Shown piece after piece: positions 1 to 11,469 of a DNA stretch of 64,000 nt. The translations under genes were made by a program, and so were the position numbers. The notes below the pieces were generated by a model. It was not told the origin of the DNA, searched no databases, and worked only from the letters and a program-made list of their open reading frames with translations. This stretch comes from Leptodactylus fallax (lineage: Eukaryota > Chordata > Amphibia > Anura > Leptodactylidae). The stretch lies in assembly GCA_947044405.1 (NCBI GenBank), contig CAMRHE010000156.1, positions 3,163,001 through 3,227,000 on the forward strand, written 5' to 3'. The number at the start of each line of letters is the position of its first letter. Position 1 is the stretch's first letter.

Positions 1-887
1 GTTGCTTTAAGAATCTTGGACTGGGTGGAGACCACATCATGCATTTGGGAGACATAGGTGCGGGTCTCATCCTGAGAAGACTCAAGCGAATCCACTCTGA
101 CAGCTAATTGGTGCAGGTCAGGTGACCTCATCAATAAGGAGCTTAAAGTCTTGTTGAAAGTCCTGTCTAGTGGGAAGTTGCTGGATTATGAACTGCCAGT
201 GCAGAGAGGCATTGTGGAGTGACCGGCAAGGGGATGGGAGACTGGCATGGGACCTGATGTCAGCATATCCCTGGGGTTCTCCACTGCTGCCAGCCCCACC
301 ACCCCCCTTGACGTTCAAAGGCAGAGGCTTCCCTTGCTCATGGGGAGGAACAGATAGCAAGACAGGTGGAGGTGTAGGGCCAGCTGGAGGTGTAGGGTCA
401 GGGGGAGGAGGGGTGGGGATCTCCAGTGGGGAGGAGAGTCCTGTATGGTGCTCCCAGGGGCCCAGGGGAGAGGTGACAGTCTGTTGGGCCACGGGAGGGA
501 TGGAGAAGGATGAAGCTGGTCCTACCTGAGATGTGGCATCTTGCTGGCATGCAGCAGAAGATGGCGCCTGGAGTGCATAGGGAGGGGTCCCCAAGATGGC
601 GTTGGCACGAGGCTGGACCTGAAGCGAGTGCTGGCCAGGGGAGTGAGGAGGTGAGTCAGCGGAGGGAGATGCCAGAAAGTCGGAGGAGGCAGCTGGCGGC
701 ATGCCCCGATGTGGAGAGCAGGAGTCCCGCTGCGTTCGGGGGAGGGAGAGATGGCACATGGTCCACCATGGTGCCGGGACCTGCGTTGAAGCTCTGGGCT
801 GCCGCTGGAGGAAAGGGTCCATGGTGGAGGGACCCCCGCAGGGTGCCGGAGTCACCGACGACTTTTAAGGGGGAGCTTTTTCCCCAT
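1..887 (-). pseudogene. L1 ORF1 N-terminal part, frameshifted
   Basis: The likely start codon is at 887 (MGKKLPLKSRR in the first frame), but that frame stops after 11 codons. A different frame then stays open from 855 to 118, encoding a proline/serine-rich stretch. A third frame carries on to the window edge with DLHQLAVRVDSLESSQ, a heptad-like coiled coil of the L1 ORF1 type. At least two frameshifts therefore separate start, linker and coiled coil. In L1 elements ORF1 protein is an RNA-binding trimer that coats the element RNA. This copy cannot encode one. The family call comes from the order of regions and the 5' flank. Confidence 0.6.
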
Positions 888-985
888 TCGGGCTGCAGTG
901 TGGAGCGGCTCAGTAGTTGTTAGGCAGGGGAGACGGAAGCTTGCCAGCTATGAGACCGTCTCCATCAGTATTCAGGCCACGCCTC
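1..985 (-). mobile_element. L1-type LINE, 5' end (cut by the window edge)
   Basis: Read on the minus strand this begins near 985 with a G-rich start containing GGCGTGGCC, the same kind of 5' end as the better preserved L1 at 7118. A short 5' UTR is followed by a decayed ORF1 running off the left edge. The proline-rich N-terminal region followed by a coiled-coil-like stretch is typical of L1 ORF1. The rest of the element (RNA-binding part of ORF1, ORF2) lies outside the window. It abuts the hAT-like repeat at 986, so it probably inserted into or beside that repeat. The family assignment rests on architecture, not on a search. Confidence 0.7.
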
Positions 986-1788
986 CAGCCCCACTGATTT
1001 TTATTAATGACCTGGAAAACCTTTCAATTAGGAAACACATGGGGCAATATTAATAAGGGGCATTATTTATACAGGGTACACATGGACATTATTAATATAA
1101 AGATGTACTTGGGAATATTATTCATTATGGGGGGTTATATCATATATTTTATAATTGGAGTAGCAGCAGGATGGGTGTGCAGGTGAGGACAATGTGGGTT
1201 GGATGCCTGGATAAGTGAGGAGCCAAAGATGTCTGTGGTACAAACTTTACAGAGACAAGTCATAGCTGGAAGAAGTGGTCATGGCAGTCCAAAGGGAAAA
1301 GAAGTGAAATGTGAAGGATTAGTCAGGGACGTCATCTTTAAGTCACAAAATGTTACTGCACTGTATTCACCTAAATGATAGAGAATAAATACCTGATTGA
1401 TGGGCGTCTGTCTGCTGACACCCCACACTGGGGCTGAAAATTGTTTATTTCCCCCCACTCTGGGAATCTAGCCTGGCCGTAGCCAGACTGAATATAGGCG
1501 TGTCGCTTAGTGGATGGACGAACCCGCGTGGCTCTCATTCACTTCGATGGGAGTGTCAAAGATAGCCGAAGTATAGTACTCAACTATCTGCGGCGCTCCT
1601 ATTAAAGAGAATGGGTTCCACGTGGGCTCGTCCATCCACCAAGCAGATGTGCTAAGTTATTTTCATTGTTAATGCCGTGTGCGACAATAACAGCGTGTGA
1701 AGCTAGTAGCATGTAAACTCAATTTTTTTTTGGGGGGGTGTCTTTCTATAGTCCACCTCAGGCAGCAAAGAGGCTAGGTTCACCCCTG
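986..1788 (-). repeat. hAT-like non-autonomous repeat, minus copy
   Basis: Most of this stretch is matched, in inverted orientation, by 25750-26640. The matching blocks include the end CAGGGGTGAACC (read from 1788 on the minus strand) and the adjoining motif CTTTGCTGCCTGAGG. A central part (about 1510-1650) contains an imperfect inverted repeat built on GTGGATGGACGAACC and its partner CGTCCATCCACC. The CAGGGG-type end suggests hAT, but I could not confirm a matching opposite terminus or target duplication. No coding capacity is seen. Confidence 0.6.
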
Positions 1789-2069
1789 CGCTAAGTCGTA
1801 GTAGATTGACTGTGCACAAGTTGCTTATATCATTTGCAGCTTAGTGCCTCTTATACCTCTTATACATATGGGTTTACTATCGTCGGAATTATTCTCAGCA
1901 TAATTTCTATAATGCTGATAGTTCCGTCTTACTAGCGGTATGGTATGGACATCATCTAACCTCTGTGATTTGCCTTTTAATTCTTGCGATATGTTGTACT
2001 GTCATACTGATCTGGTAGGTGTGTTTAGTTTCCTCTGTGTGTTGCACATTATGTAATTACTATCCTTCT
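1789..2069. other. Unassigned spacer
   Basis: No gene, repeat copy or recognisable site seen. Confidence 0.5.
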
Positions 2070-2111
2070 TACAGTGGAGAAAAAGTATTTAGTCAGCCAC
2101 CAATTGTGCAA

Positions 2112-3387
2112 ATCACAAGGCATTATGGGAAAAGAGCTGGGGAGCTCATGCGCCCTCTGTTGGATATAACAGATCCTCAATTTGCTTTTGACTCACCGAG
2201 CCTTGAGACAGCAAAAGGGATTTTAGCCAAGCCAATTTCACTAATCTGCATACAGCGCTGTTTCCGGATTGTTGTCCTTCATCAGTACAGAGCAAAGTGA
2301 ATTAGCTGGCTTAGTGGGAGGCAATGAGTGGATTAGGGACAAGAATCTCTCACATTGAGGAGAGCACCAGTGAAAGTGTGTAGAGATTGAATTGCCTTTT
2401 GCCCTCTATTTAGCATCTACATATCACAAGGCATTATGGGAAAGGAGCTGGGGAGCTCATGCGCCCTCTGTTGGATGTAACAGATCCTCAATTTGCTTTT
2501 GACTCACCGAGCCTTGAGACAGCAAAAGGAATTTTAGCCAAGCCAATTTCACTTATCTGCATACAGCGCTGTTTCCGGATTGTTGTCCTTCATCAGTACA
2601 GAGCAAAGTGAATTAGCTGGCTTAGTGGGAGGCAATGAGTGGGTTAGGGACAAGAATCTCTCACATTGAGGAGAGCACCAGTGAAGGTGTAAAGGGCAAA
2701 AAGGCAATTCAATCTCTACACACCTTCACTGGTGCTCTCCTCAATGTGAGAGATTCTTGTCCCTAACCCACTCATTGCCTCCCACTAAGCCAGCTAATTC
2801 ACTTTGCTCTGTACTGATGAAGGATAACAATCCGGAGACAGCGCTGTATGCAAATAAGTGAAATTGGCTTGGCTAAAATCCCTTTTGCTGTCTCAAGGCT
2901 CGGTGAGTCAAAAGCAAATTGAGGATCTGTTACATCCAACAGCGGGCACATGAACTCCCCAGCTCCTTTCCCATAATGCCTTGTGATATGTAGATGCTAA
3001 GTAGAGGGCAAAAGGCAATTCAATCTCTACACACCTTCACTGCTGCTCTCCTCAATGTGAGAGATTTTTGTCCCTAACCCACTCATTGCCTCCCACTAAG
3101 CCAGCTAATTCACTTTGCTCTGTATTGATGAAAGACAACAATCCGGAAACAGCGCTGTATGCAGATAAGTGAAATTGGCTTGGCTAAAATCCCTTTTGCT
3201 GTCTCAAGGCTCGGTGAGTCAAAAGCAAATTAAGGATCTGTTACATCCAACAAAGGGCGCATGAGCTCCCCAGCTCCTTTCCCATAATGTCTTGTGATAT
3301 GTAGATGCTAAGTAGAGGGCAAAAGGCAATTCAATCTCTACACACCTTCACTGGTGCTCTCCTCAATGTGAGAGATTCTTGTCCCTA
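2112..3387. repeat. Palindromic array of about 310-bp modules inserted in a Tc1 end
   Basis: Four nearly full modules and a partial one are seen: two direct copies (2112-2422, 2423-about 2690) followed by two inverted copies (about 2692-2987, 2988-3298) and an inverted remnant (3299-3387). Each module starts ATCACAAGGCATTATGGG and contains TGTTGTCCTTCATCAGTAC and CTCACATTGAGGAGAGCACC. The array is bounded by ACCAATTGTGCAA on both sides (2099-2111 and 3388-3400), a 13-bp duplication of the Tc1 terminal repeat, which shows it inserted as one unit. The family is not recognised. A loosely similar motif occurs at 46760-46810. Confidence 0.85.
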
Positions 3388-3573
3388 ACCAATTGTGCAA
3401 GTTCTCCCACATAAAAAGATGAGAGAGGCCTGTAATTGACATCATAGGTAGACCTCAACTATGAGAGACAAAATGAGAAAACAAATCCAGAAAATCACAT
3501 TATCTGATTTTTAAAGAATTCATTTGCAAATTATGGTGGAAAATAAGTATTTGGTCAATAACAAAAGTTCATC

Positions 3574-4594
3574 TCAATACTTTGTTACATATCCTTTGTT
3601 GGCAATGACAGAGGTCAAACGTTTTCTGTAAGTCTTCACAAGGTTGGCACACACTGCTGCTGGTATGTTGGCCCATTCCTCCATGCAGATCTCCTCTAGA
3701 GCAGTGATGTTTTGGGACTGTCACTGGGCAACACGGACTTTCAACTCCCTCCAAAGGTTTTCTATGGGGTTGAGATCTGGAGACTGGCTAGGCCACTTCA
3801 GGACCTTGAAATGCTTCTTACGAAGCCACTCCTTCATTGCCCTGGCGGTGTGCTTGGGATCATTGTCATACTGAAAGACCCAGCCACGTTTCATCTTCAA
3901 TGCCCTTGCTGATGGAAGGAGGTTTGCACTTAAAATCTCACGATACATGGCCCCATTCATTCTTTCATATACACGGATCAGTCGTCCTGGTCCCTTTGCA
4001 GAGAAACAGCCCCAAAGCATGATGTTGCCACTCCCATGCTTCACAGTAGGTATGGTGTTCTTTGGATGCAACTCAGTATTCACTCTCCTCCAAACACGAC
4101 GAGTTGTGTTTCTACCAAACAGTTCTACTTTGGTTTCATCTGACCATATGACATTCTCCCAATACTCTTCTGGAACATCCAAATGCTCTCTAGCAAACTT
4201 CAGACGGGCCCGGATATGTACTGGCTTAAGCAGGGGGACACGTCTGGCACTGCAGGATCTGAGTCCCTGGCGGCGTAGTGTGTTATTGACGGTAGCCTTT
4301 GTTACGTTAGTCCCAGCTTTCTGCAGTTCATTCACTAGGTCCCCCCGAGTGGTTCTGGGATTTTTGCTCACTGTTCTTGTGATCATTTTGACCCCACGGG
4401 GTGAGATCTTGCATGGAGCCCCTGATCGAGGGAGATTATCAGTGGTCTTATATGTCTTCCATTTTCTAATTATTGCTCCCACAGTTGTTGTTCACACCAA
4501 GCTACTTGCCTATTGCAGATTCAGTCTTCCCAGCCTGGTGCAGGTCTACAATTTTGTTTCTGGTGTTCTTCCACAGCTCTTTGGTCTTCACCAT
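3574..4594 (-). pseudogene. Tc1 transposase (family 1), broken
   Basis: The reading starts at ATG 4594 (MVKTKELWKNTRNKIVDLHQ) and ends at a TGA at 3574-3576 (KGYVTKY), about 340 residues, the usual Tc1 length. Domain order is an N-terminal paired-like helix-turn-helix, then the DDE catalytic core with [20 protein letters not shown] and DLNPIENLW, the DD34E signature. It is disabled by an in-frame TAG at codon 31, a frameshift near 4480 and another near 3720 just after the catalytic glutamate. The longest open piece covers 4482-3721. Tc1 transposase cuts and pastes the element at TA sites in the nucleus. This copy cannot make the full enzyme. Confidence 0.9.
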
Positions 4595-4958
4595 AGTGGA
4601 GTTTGGAGTGTGACTGTTTGAGGTTGTGGACAGGTGTCTTTTATACTGATAACAATGTCAAACAGGTGCCATTACTATAGGTAATGAGTGGAGGACAGAG
4701 GAGCCTCTTAAAGAAGAAGTTACAGGTCTGTGAGAGCCAGAAAACTTGTTTGTTTGTAGGTGACCGAATACTTATTTTCCACCATAATTTGCAAATAAAT
4801 TCTTAAAAAATCAGACAATGTGATTTTCTAAATATGTTTTCTCATTTTGTCTCTCATAGTTGAGGTCTACCTATGATGTCAATTACAGGCCTCTCTCATC
4901 TTTTTAAGTGGGAGAACTTGCACAATTGGTGGCTGACTAAATACTTTTTTCCACAGTA

Positions 4959-5399
4959 TATATGATCTTACCTTGTGGCTAGCTAGTTACAACTGAAGAA
5001 GCATTGTTCAGGGCAATATGCATGGGATCTCTGTATCCTGATTTCCTGGGATGTTGGTGACAGTGGAAAAAAACTTTTTTATGTTACTGTTATGTTATTT
5101 GTTTAGTGTCATTCTCATATCATTTGCTTTAAAACTGATTATTTAGCACTCTAACTCTGGGGAGTCAGTCATTACTGGTCTCTTCATTAGCACTAGTGCT
5201 ATATCCAAACTTGTTTCACTTTATTATATTTGACATATTGTTTTTTTGTGTTTTTTATTATCTTTATTCATTTTCATTATGCGTCACTGCTTTTTTTGTG
5301 CTTTTTAGTGCATGGTATTCTTTGTCTGCCATTATTTGCCCTTTTTTTTCTTCCCTTCCTTGCAATTTGCAGACCTTTTAGTAATTCACACACATATTA
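4959..5399. other. AT-rich unassigned sequence
   Basis: Thymine-rich, low-complexity DNA. Only short chance frames without family signals. No repeat partner seen in the window. Confidence 0.5.
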
Positions 5400-5841
5400 A
5401 AGTATAGGGACAGGTTGAGGCTTATTCACTTTCATTACGCATAATGACACCGACGTGACCCAATCAGCGGTCGCTGACTTCAGGCAGAAGCGCCTGCAGA
5501 GCACAGAGCTGCAGCGGAGCGCAGGGAAGGTGAGTAACATTATTTTTTATGTTTGTCACCTTTCTTGGCCCTCCACTTATACTCTGGGGCACAGTATAAT
5601 AATAGCTAGCGAGTGGCGAAATATGGAATATTATAAAAATTGGAATATTATACTGTTGGGAGGGGCCGCAATGAGACATAATACCGTGTGCAGGGGCCGC
5701 TATGGCTGTGGGATATAATACCATTTGCAGGGGCCGCTATGCGATATAATACTGTGTGCAGAGGCCACTATGGGACATAATACCGTGTGCAGAGGCCGCT
5801 ATGAGACATAATACCATATACAGGAGCCTCTCTGAGACATA
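5400..5841 (+). repeat. Hairpin/31-bp minisatellite hAT-like element, copy 1, left part
   Basis: The order of parts matches the complete copy at 28478-29824: a GC-rich core (about 5440-5530, with CCAATCAGCGG and CGACGTGACC), a splice-donor-like GGTGAGTAAC at 5529, a degraded hairpin (5576-5603, TATACTCTGGGG), then units of a 31-bp tandem repeat (GACATAATACCGTGTGCAG) from about 5650. The array is cut at 5840 by the Tc1 at 5842 and resumes at 23794. No coding content. Confidence 0.75.
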
Positions 5842-6646
5842 CAGTGCTGGCCAAAAGTATTGGCACCCCTGCAATTCTGTCAGATAATACTCAATTTCTT
5901 CCAGAAAATGATTGCAATCACAAATGCTTTGGTAATAATATCTTCATTTAATTTGTCGTCAATGGAAAACCACAAAAAGAATTGTCAAAAAGCCAAATTG
6001 GATATAATTTCACACCAAACATAAAAAAGGGGGTGGACAAAAGTATTGGCACCCTTTGAAAAATCATGTGATGCTTCTCTAATTTGTGTAATTAACAGCA
6101 CCTGTTACTTTCCTGTGGCACATAACAGGTGGTGGCAATAACTAAATCACACTTGCAGCCAGTTGAAATGGATTAAAGTTGACTCAACCTCTGTCCTGTG
6201 TCCTTGTGTGTACCACATTGAGCATGGAGAAAAGAAAGAAGACCAAAGAACTGTCTGAGGACTTGAGAAGCAAAATTGTGAGGAAGCATGAGCAATCTCA
6301 AGGCTACAAGTCCATCTCCAAAGACCTGAATGTTCCTGTGTCTACCGTGCGCAGTGTCATCAAGAAGTTTGAAGCCCATGGCACTGTGGCTAAGCTCCCT
6401 AGATGTGGACGGAAAAGAAAAATTGACAAGAGATTTCAACGAAAGATTGTGCGGATGGTGGCTAAAGAACCTCGACTAACATCCAAACAAGTTCTAGCTG
6501 CCCTGCAGTCCGAGGGTACAACAGTGTCAACCCGTACTGTCGGCGTCTGAATGAAAAGGGACTCTATGGTAGGATACCCAGGAAGACCCCACTTCTGACC
6601 CAGAGACATAAAAAAGCCAGGCTGGAGTTTGCCAAAACTTACCTGA

Positions 6647-7195
<549 letters not shown>

Positions 7196-8495
7196 TAGCG
7201 ACCTGCCCGTGGACTGCTCTTACCCAAACGACATCGGGAACGCTTCCTACCTTCGGGGATGCTGAGACAGAGAAAATCTGCGGTAAAACCGCAGAAAATC
7301 TCAGATTTTTACTTCCCCCACGGAGGAAGGGAAGATCAAAATGGCGATGGTCCGGGATCCAGCGCTGTCTCCGGGGCCTCCACTCCGTCTCGGGACCCTC
7401 CGGAGGAGCCGCTCACCCTCTCCGTTCAGCGGAGAACGTTTTCAGCGCCGTCGATACCGCAGCTGTTGGAGTGCGGGGGTCCGGAGGCACCGGGGCCGTC
7501 TCCCCCGGCGGGCCGGGGCAAGCGCGGTTCCGGGGCCTTCTCCTGCCGACACACCGAGGCCTACAGGCCTGAACAACGTGGAGACACCCCACTCGCCCAC
7601 CGCTAGCCCGGTCAAACAGAAACCCAGGCTCCAGCACACCGAGTCTCTAGAAGGGGAGGTGAGCAATACCACACAGTATGTACTGCCATCTACCGACTTT
7701 TTTGCAGATATTCCAGCTACAGAAAGTTTACTTACTGAGGCCTCCATGAAAAATATGCTAATGGCCTTTTGTAAATCACTGACAACTGATATGTCCTTAA
7801 TGGTTAAACCGCTAGATAGAGACCTCCAAGAACTGCAAAAACGCACTGTTCATGTGGAATCTAAAATGGAGGAATTTGCTGCATCCCACAATGTTCTTAT
7901 AGATGCTCACTGTGAGGTGGAAAAAGACGTGTCGTTTCTAAAAGCTAAAATAGCAGACCTGGAGGATCGCTCGCGGCGCAACAACTTGAAGTTTAGAGGG
8001 ATTCCAGAGTCAGTATCTGCGAGTAATCTGACAGTTTTCCTTCAAGACCTGATACGCACGCTACTACCAAATCTCACGATAATGGATTTAACCATTGATA
8101 GAGCGCATAGAGTCCCAAGGCCTTCACACCTGGACGAATCCGTACCCAGAGATGTCTTAGCAAAGATCCATTTTTACCGCACTAAAGAACTGGTGCTGCT
8201 GACCTCACGGAAAATAGGCCGTCTACCTGACCCATACCATAAAATTTCCATCTACTCCGATCTTTCGGCCGCAATGCTACAATTGAGAAGGCAATTCATC
8301 CCTATCACTACAGCACTACGCCACCATAACATCCTATATAAATGGGGATTCCCGGTCCGAGTGATCGTATCCCGGGACAACCTTACTCATTTTATCAAAT
8401 CTCCGGAAGATGGCAAGAAGCTGCTAAATAAATGGGACATTCCGATCCTTGACCCGACGCTCAAACCACCACCTGGCCCAGTGTCTGACAGATGG

Positions 8496-9616
8496 TGTGG
8501 CATCCCAGAGCTGGCTATGGCTGGGCTGAGGGTGATCTCTGTGCATTGTATTATTTCCTGTTGCTTCATAGCCTGTGTGACATAGCAGGGGGTCCTGAGT
8601 CTCACACAACACAGCGCCACCTAGTGAGCCTCACACATGCATTACACCTCCCATAGGATTGAATAGTAACCAAATGTCCAATGGGAGGACATCGCCTGGG
8701 AAAAGGGGAGGAGTCAGCTGATCACTGGGTCCCCATGGTAACACCCCTGCAGGAAGGTCCTGCGTGTGAGGAGTTAGAAGTGTGGAGTGTTAGGAGGAGG
8801 AGGTGAGGAGATAAGTGTGATGTCCTGTGAAGAAAGCAGTGAGTTTAGTGCAGAAATCTCAAGTCCTAGACAGGCCCAGGAAGGTTGGAGAGCTGACATA
8901 CTCCAGCTATTCAGAAGATCCTGTCCCCTGTCTGCCTAGCCATCGCCCTGAAGGAAGTCAAGCATCATTATCTTGTCAGCATGAGACTGTGGAGAGAACA
9001 TTCTGGAACACGTGCTCCATAGCAAGTATCACAGGATCCAGAGGCCTAGGCCAGACCTGTGGAATATCCTGCCACCCTGACTATTGCACCCCGAAACTCT
9101 GAGCTATCAGGACCACATAACGTGAGTGGGGAATATTATGTACTAGTATCATGGTGGGCATCCTCCTATGAGCCAAATAGGAACCCAGATGCACCTTAGG
9201 GCTGTAACACTGAAGTATAAGGGGCTAGGAACACCTTTCATCAAGTCTACCCTGCACCCCAGGACTTTGCTGTGTCACCAGGCGTACCCCGTTGTTTTGT
9301 ATTGAAGAAACTGTTTAAGCATTTGTGCCTCCACACCCATGGAAGTAAAAGTTCAACTTTACAACCGTTTCTGTGTCTGACTCTGCACCGACAGCATCAG
9401 GGCGCCCCAAACACCACCAGTCGGCACAGTATAGGGGAAGCGCCCCGGGGGAACAATCACCACCAACATTTGTGCAGCCCCCTCATCACCGGTACCAGTG
9501 GTGGTAACGTGGGACAGCACCAGCGCTGCGCCCTCGTGCCCAGAGACCGTGACAAGTCTGCGCTGTTTGCACCCCGCAATCCCAACTGCAGCGTTGCCTT
9601 CCATCTGGTCACCGCA
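8496..9616 (+). repeat. 5' LTR of the Gypsy element
   Basis: It starts TGTGGCATCCCAGAG and ends GGTCACCGCA, the TG...CA pattern. It should hold promoter and polyadenylation signals. I did not identify a convincing TATA box. Open frames inside it (for example 8827-9102, repeated identically at 16318-16593) are a consequence of LTR duplication and lack protein family signals. Confidence 0.96.
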
Positions 9617-9624
9617 AGAAAAAC

Positions 9625-9640
9625 TGGCGTCACGAACAGG
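9625..9640 (+). promoter_or_regulatory. Candidate primer-binding site
   Basis: TGGCGTCACGAACAGG starts 8 bases after the 5' LTR. Its TGG start fits pairing with the 3' CCA of a tRNA. I could not assign the tRNA with confidence. Confidence 0.6.
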
Positions 9641-10380
9641 ATACGGGTGTGTGCCATTTTGAGAAAGTTGCCACGAAAAGTGCGCCAAATTGTCTCCAGA
9701 GCATCGGTCTTTATTGTGGACTTTGCTAAGATCAAGTTTATTCCCTGAGAGTGCTTGCCACAAAGAGGGGGAGCCCTATACCCCTGAAGTAAGCCCTAAA
9801 GACTGTCCTCTCAGTGTGTTACAGCCCTGGAAGAGTTAAAACGCCCAGGACTTGTTTGCTGCGCCACATCGCTGTGTAAGAACGCCCACAAAGGGTTAAC
9901 TGTACCTTGCAAAAGTGCGGGAGATTTTTAGCACTGCCCATGAGGCCAGGAGACCCATCTGCCGCCATCTTAGGAGAGCCCAGAATGCTGAGCGCAATGC
10001 TCCAGCGCACCCATACAAGAAAGTGAAAGGCGAACGTGCCGGCACCATTTCTGACTCTCCGGTGCCGCATCACCGTCCCTGCTGTGCACCGCTGATCTCT
10101 GGTCCACGCTGCAGTTGCTGTCAGTGAGTACTGTGCCTCCCTGTCCTTGTCTTCAGTCCTCCCACGGCCCCAGCGAGTGTTTTCCGTGTACCGTGTCCGT
10201 GGGGAGTGCCACCATTAAAGAGGGGGAGCACACCGTCAGCCTGCATCACAGTGACTCTGTTAATAGCTACAGCATTCTTAAAGGGACAGCATTCCAAGTT
10301 GTAGTCTCCATTCCCTGCCAGCAAGCAGTTGAGTTTCTTAAAGAGACGGCGACCTAATTTCAGTCATACCTGCAAACAAC
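9641..10380 (+). other. Gypsy 5' leader
   Basis: Untranslated region between the primer-binding site and the gag start. It would carry packaging and dimerisation signals in this type of element, but none can be named from sequence alone. Confidence 0.6.
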
Positions 10381-11469
10381 ATGACTGAGCAAAGTGACAT
10401 TGTGCCATCTGTTTCTAGTGATCCAGCAGTGCCCATGGCGAGCAGCCTACCATTCTCCATGCCATTTTACCCTGGCGCACCATGGCTGCCGCTCTACAAA
10501 GGGGAGGCGCATACCCTCAGGGACTTTCGTGAGAAGATGCTGTCTCTCTTCCAGTTCTATCCTCTGAATACAGAACAGCAGATACAGATCCTGCTGGGCC
10601 AGCTTGAGGGTGCTGCAGCTAGGGAGGTCAAATCCTGGCCTGCCTCTGACAAAAGAACCCCTGGGCAAATTCTGGACAAACTCCAGGTGAACTTTGACGT
10701 GCGATCTGTCTCCGAGGTAAAGATGCGCTTCTTTTCCAGACGACAACTACCTGGTGAGACCCTGCGGGACTATGCTTTATCCCTCCAAGAGGCGTTCAGA
10801 GCTGTGGTGCAAGTGGATCCACGTGAAAATGTGGACTCTGATAAAATCTTGCTTGACCGCTTCATAGAAGGGGCGGGTACCACATTGCTCCAGAGTCAGT
10901 TGCGAATGCTTGCTGCACAACATCCCAGCATCACGTTTGCTGACTTCAAGGCCCTTGCCATCCAGGTCTTGGGACAGGAGCAGCCCCAGCCGAGCCCAGT
11001 CATCTGTGCTCCCTCACCTGGACCCTCAACAAGCATTGCTCCAGTTGTCCTGCCACTACCTCTGGGTACCTCACCTGCTGCCCAAACTGCGCAGACTACA
11101 CCAGCAGACTCCAGAGATGACCTTCTGGCCCGAGTGGATCATCTGACCCGTGCCATGGAACAGATCACCGTCCGTCTAGATCGTCTGACCCAGCCGTCTT
11201 CATCGTCCAGTGATCCTTTGCGAAGTCTCAACATCTCACCTGAGTTGCCACCCAGACGTCCGTCTTCAGTGAAACCTCCGCAGAGTGAGAGGCCATACTG
11301 TACCTATTGCCATAGATATGGACACACCAGGCCTCAGTGTTTTCAGTTAAACGGGCCACCCCCGAGGCAGCGGGCCGCCCCTCGGGAGGAAAGAAGAAGG
11401 GCCCAGGTGAATCTTCAGTGCCATTGTCACGCTTCGTCTCAGCCTGCCCACACATCACAATCCGGGTGA
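10381..11469 (+). CDS. gag: Gypsy Gag polyprotein, intact
   Basis: The frame is 362 residues from ATG 10381. A predicted capsid-like helical region occupies about residues 35-200 (LPLYKGEAHTLRDFREKM, ARAVVQ-type helices), then a proline/serine-rich linker, and one CCHC zinc knuckle at residues 307-320 (CTYCHRYGHTRPQC, CX2CX4HX4C). Gag forms the cytoplasmic particle and the knuckle binds element RNA. The last 133 bp overlap pol, which lies in the -1 frame. A GTTAAAC heptamer at 11346-11352, in the right phase, followed by a GC-rich stem, suggests programmed frameshifting. The frame has no internal stop, in keeping with the young LTRs. Confidence 0.93.
   Translation: MTEQSDIVPSVSSDPAVPMASSLPFSMPFYPGAPWLPLYKGEAHTLRDFREKMLSLFQFYPLNTEQQIQILLGQLEGAAAREVKSWPASDKRTPGQILDKLQVNFDVRSVSEVKMRFFSRRQLPGETLRDYALSLQEAFRAVVQVDPRENVDSDKILLDRFIEGAGTTLLQSQLRMLAAQHPSITFADFKALAIQVLGQEQPQPSPVICAPSPGPSTSIAPVVLPLPLGTSPAAQTAQTTPADSRDDLLARVDHLTRAMEQITVRLDRLTQPSSSSSDPLRSLNISPELPPRRPSSVKPPQSERPYCTYCHRYGHTRPQCFQLNGPPPRQRAAPREERRRAQVNLQCHCHASSQPAHTSQSG

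Larger units (their letters stand above)
2070..4958 (-). mobile_element. Tc1-like transposon, family 1, with an internal insertion
   Basis: The ends begin CAGTGGAGAAAAAGTATTT (2072) and close CTAAATACTTTTTTCCACAG (4937-4956), flanked by TA at 2070-2071 and 4957-4958, the canonical Tc1/mariner target duplication. The inverted repeats are long, about 200 bp (2072-2111 plus 3401-3560 against 4740-4956), as in the IR/DR type. A 1.28-kb insert at 2112-3387 splits the left repeat. Without it the element is about 1.6 kb, the normal length. The transposase gene lies on the minus strand and is broken, so the copy is not autonomous. Confidence 0.92.

Noticed and set aside
170..923. Plus-strand frames of 119 and 137 codons
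   Set aside because: Shadows of the minus-strand L1 ORF1 GC-rich region, with no family signal.
2019..2300. 93-codon frame
   Set aside because: It runs from flanking DNA through a Tc1 end into the inserted palindromic module, so it cannot be an ancestral gene.
3947..4621. 224-codon plus-strand frame
   Set aside because: Shadow of the minus-strand Tc1 transposase. Similar shadows accompany every transposase in the window.
8827..9102. 91-codon frame, present identically at 16318-16593
   Set aside because: Both copies are within the LTRs. The identity reflects LTR duplication.
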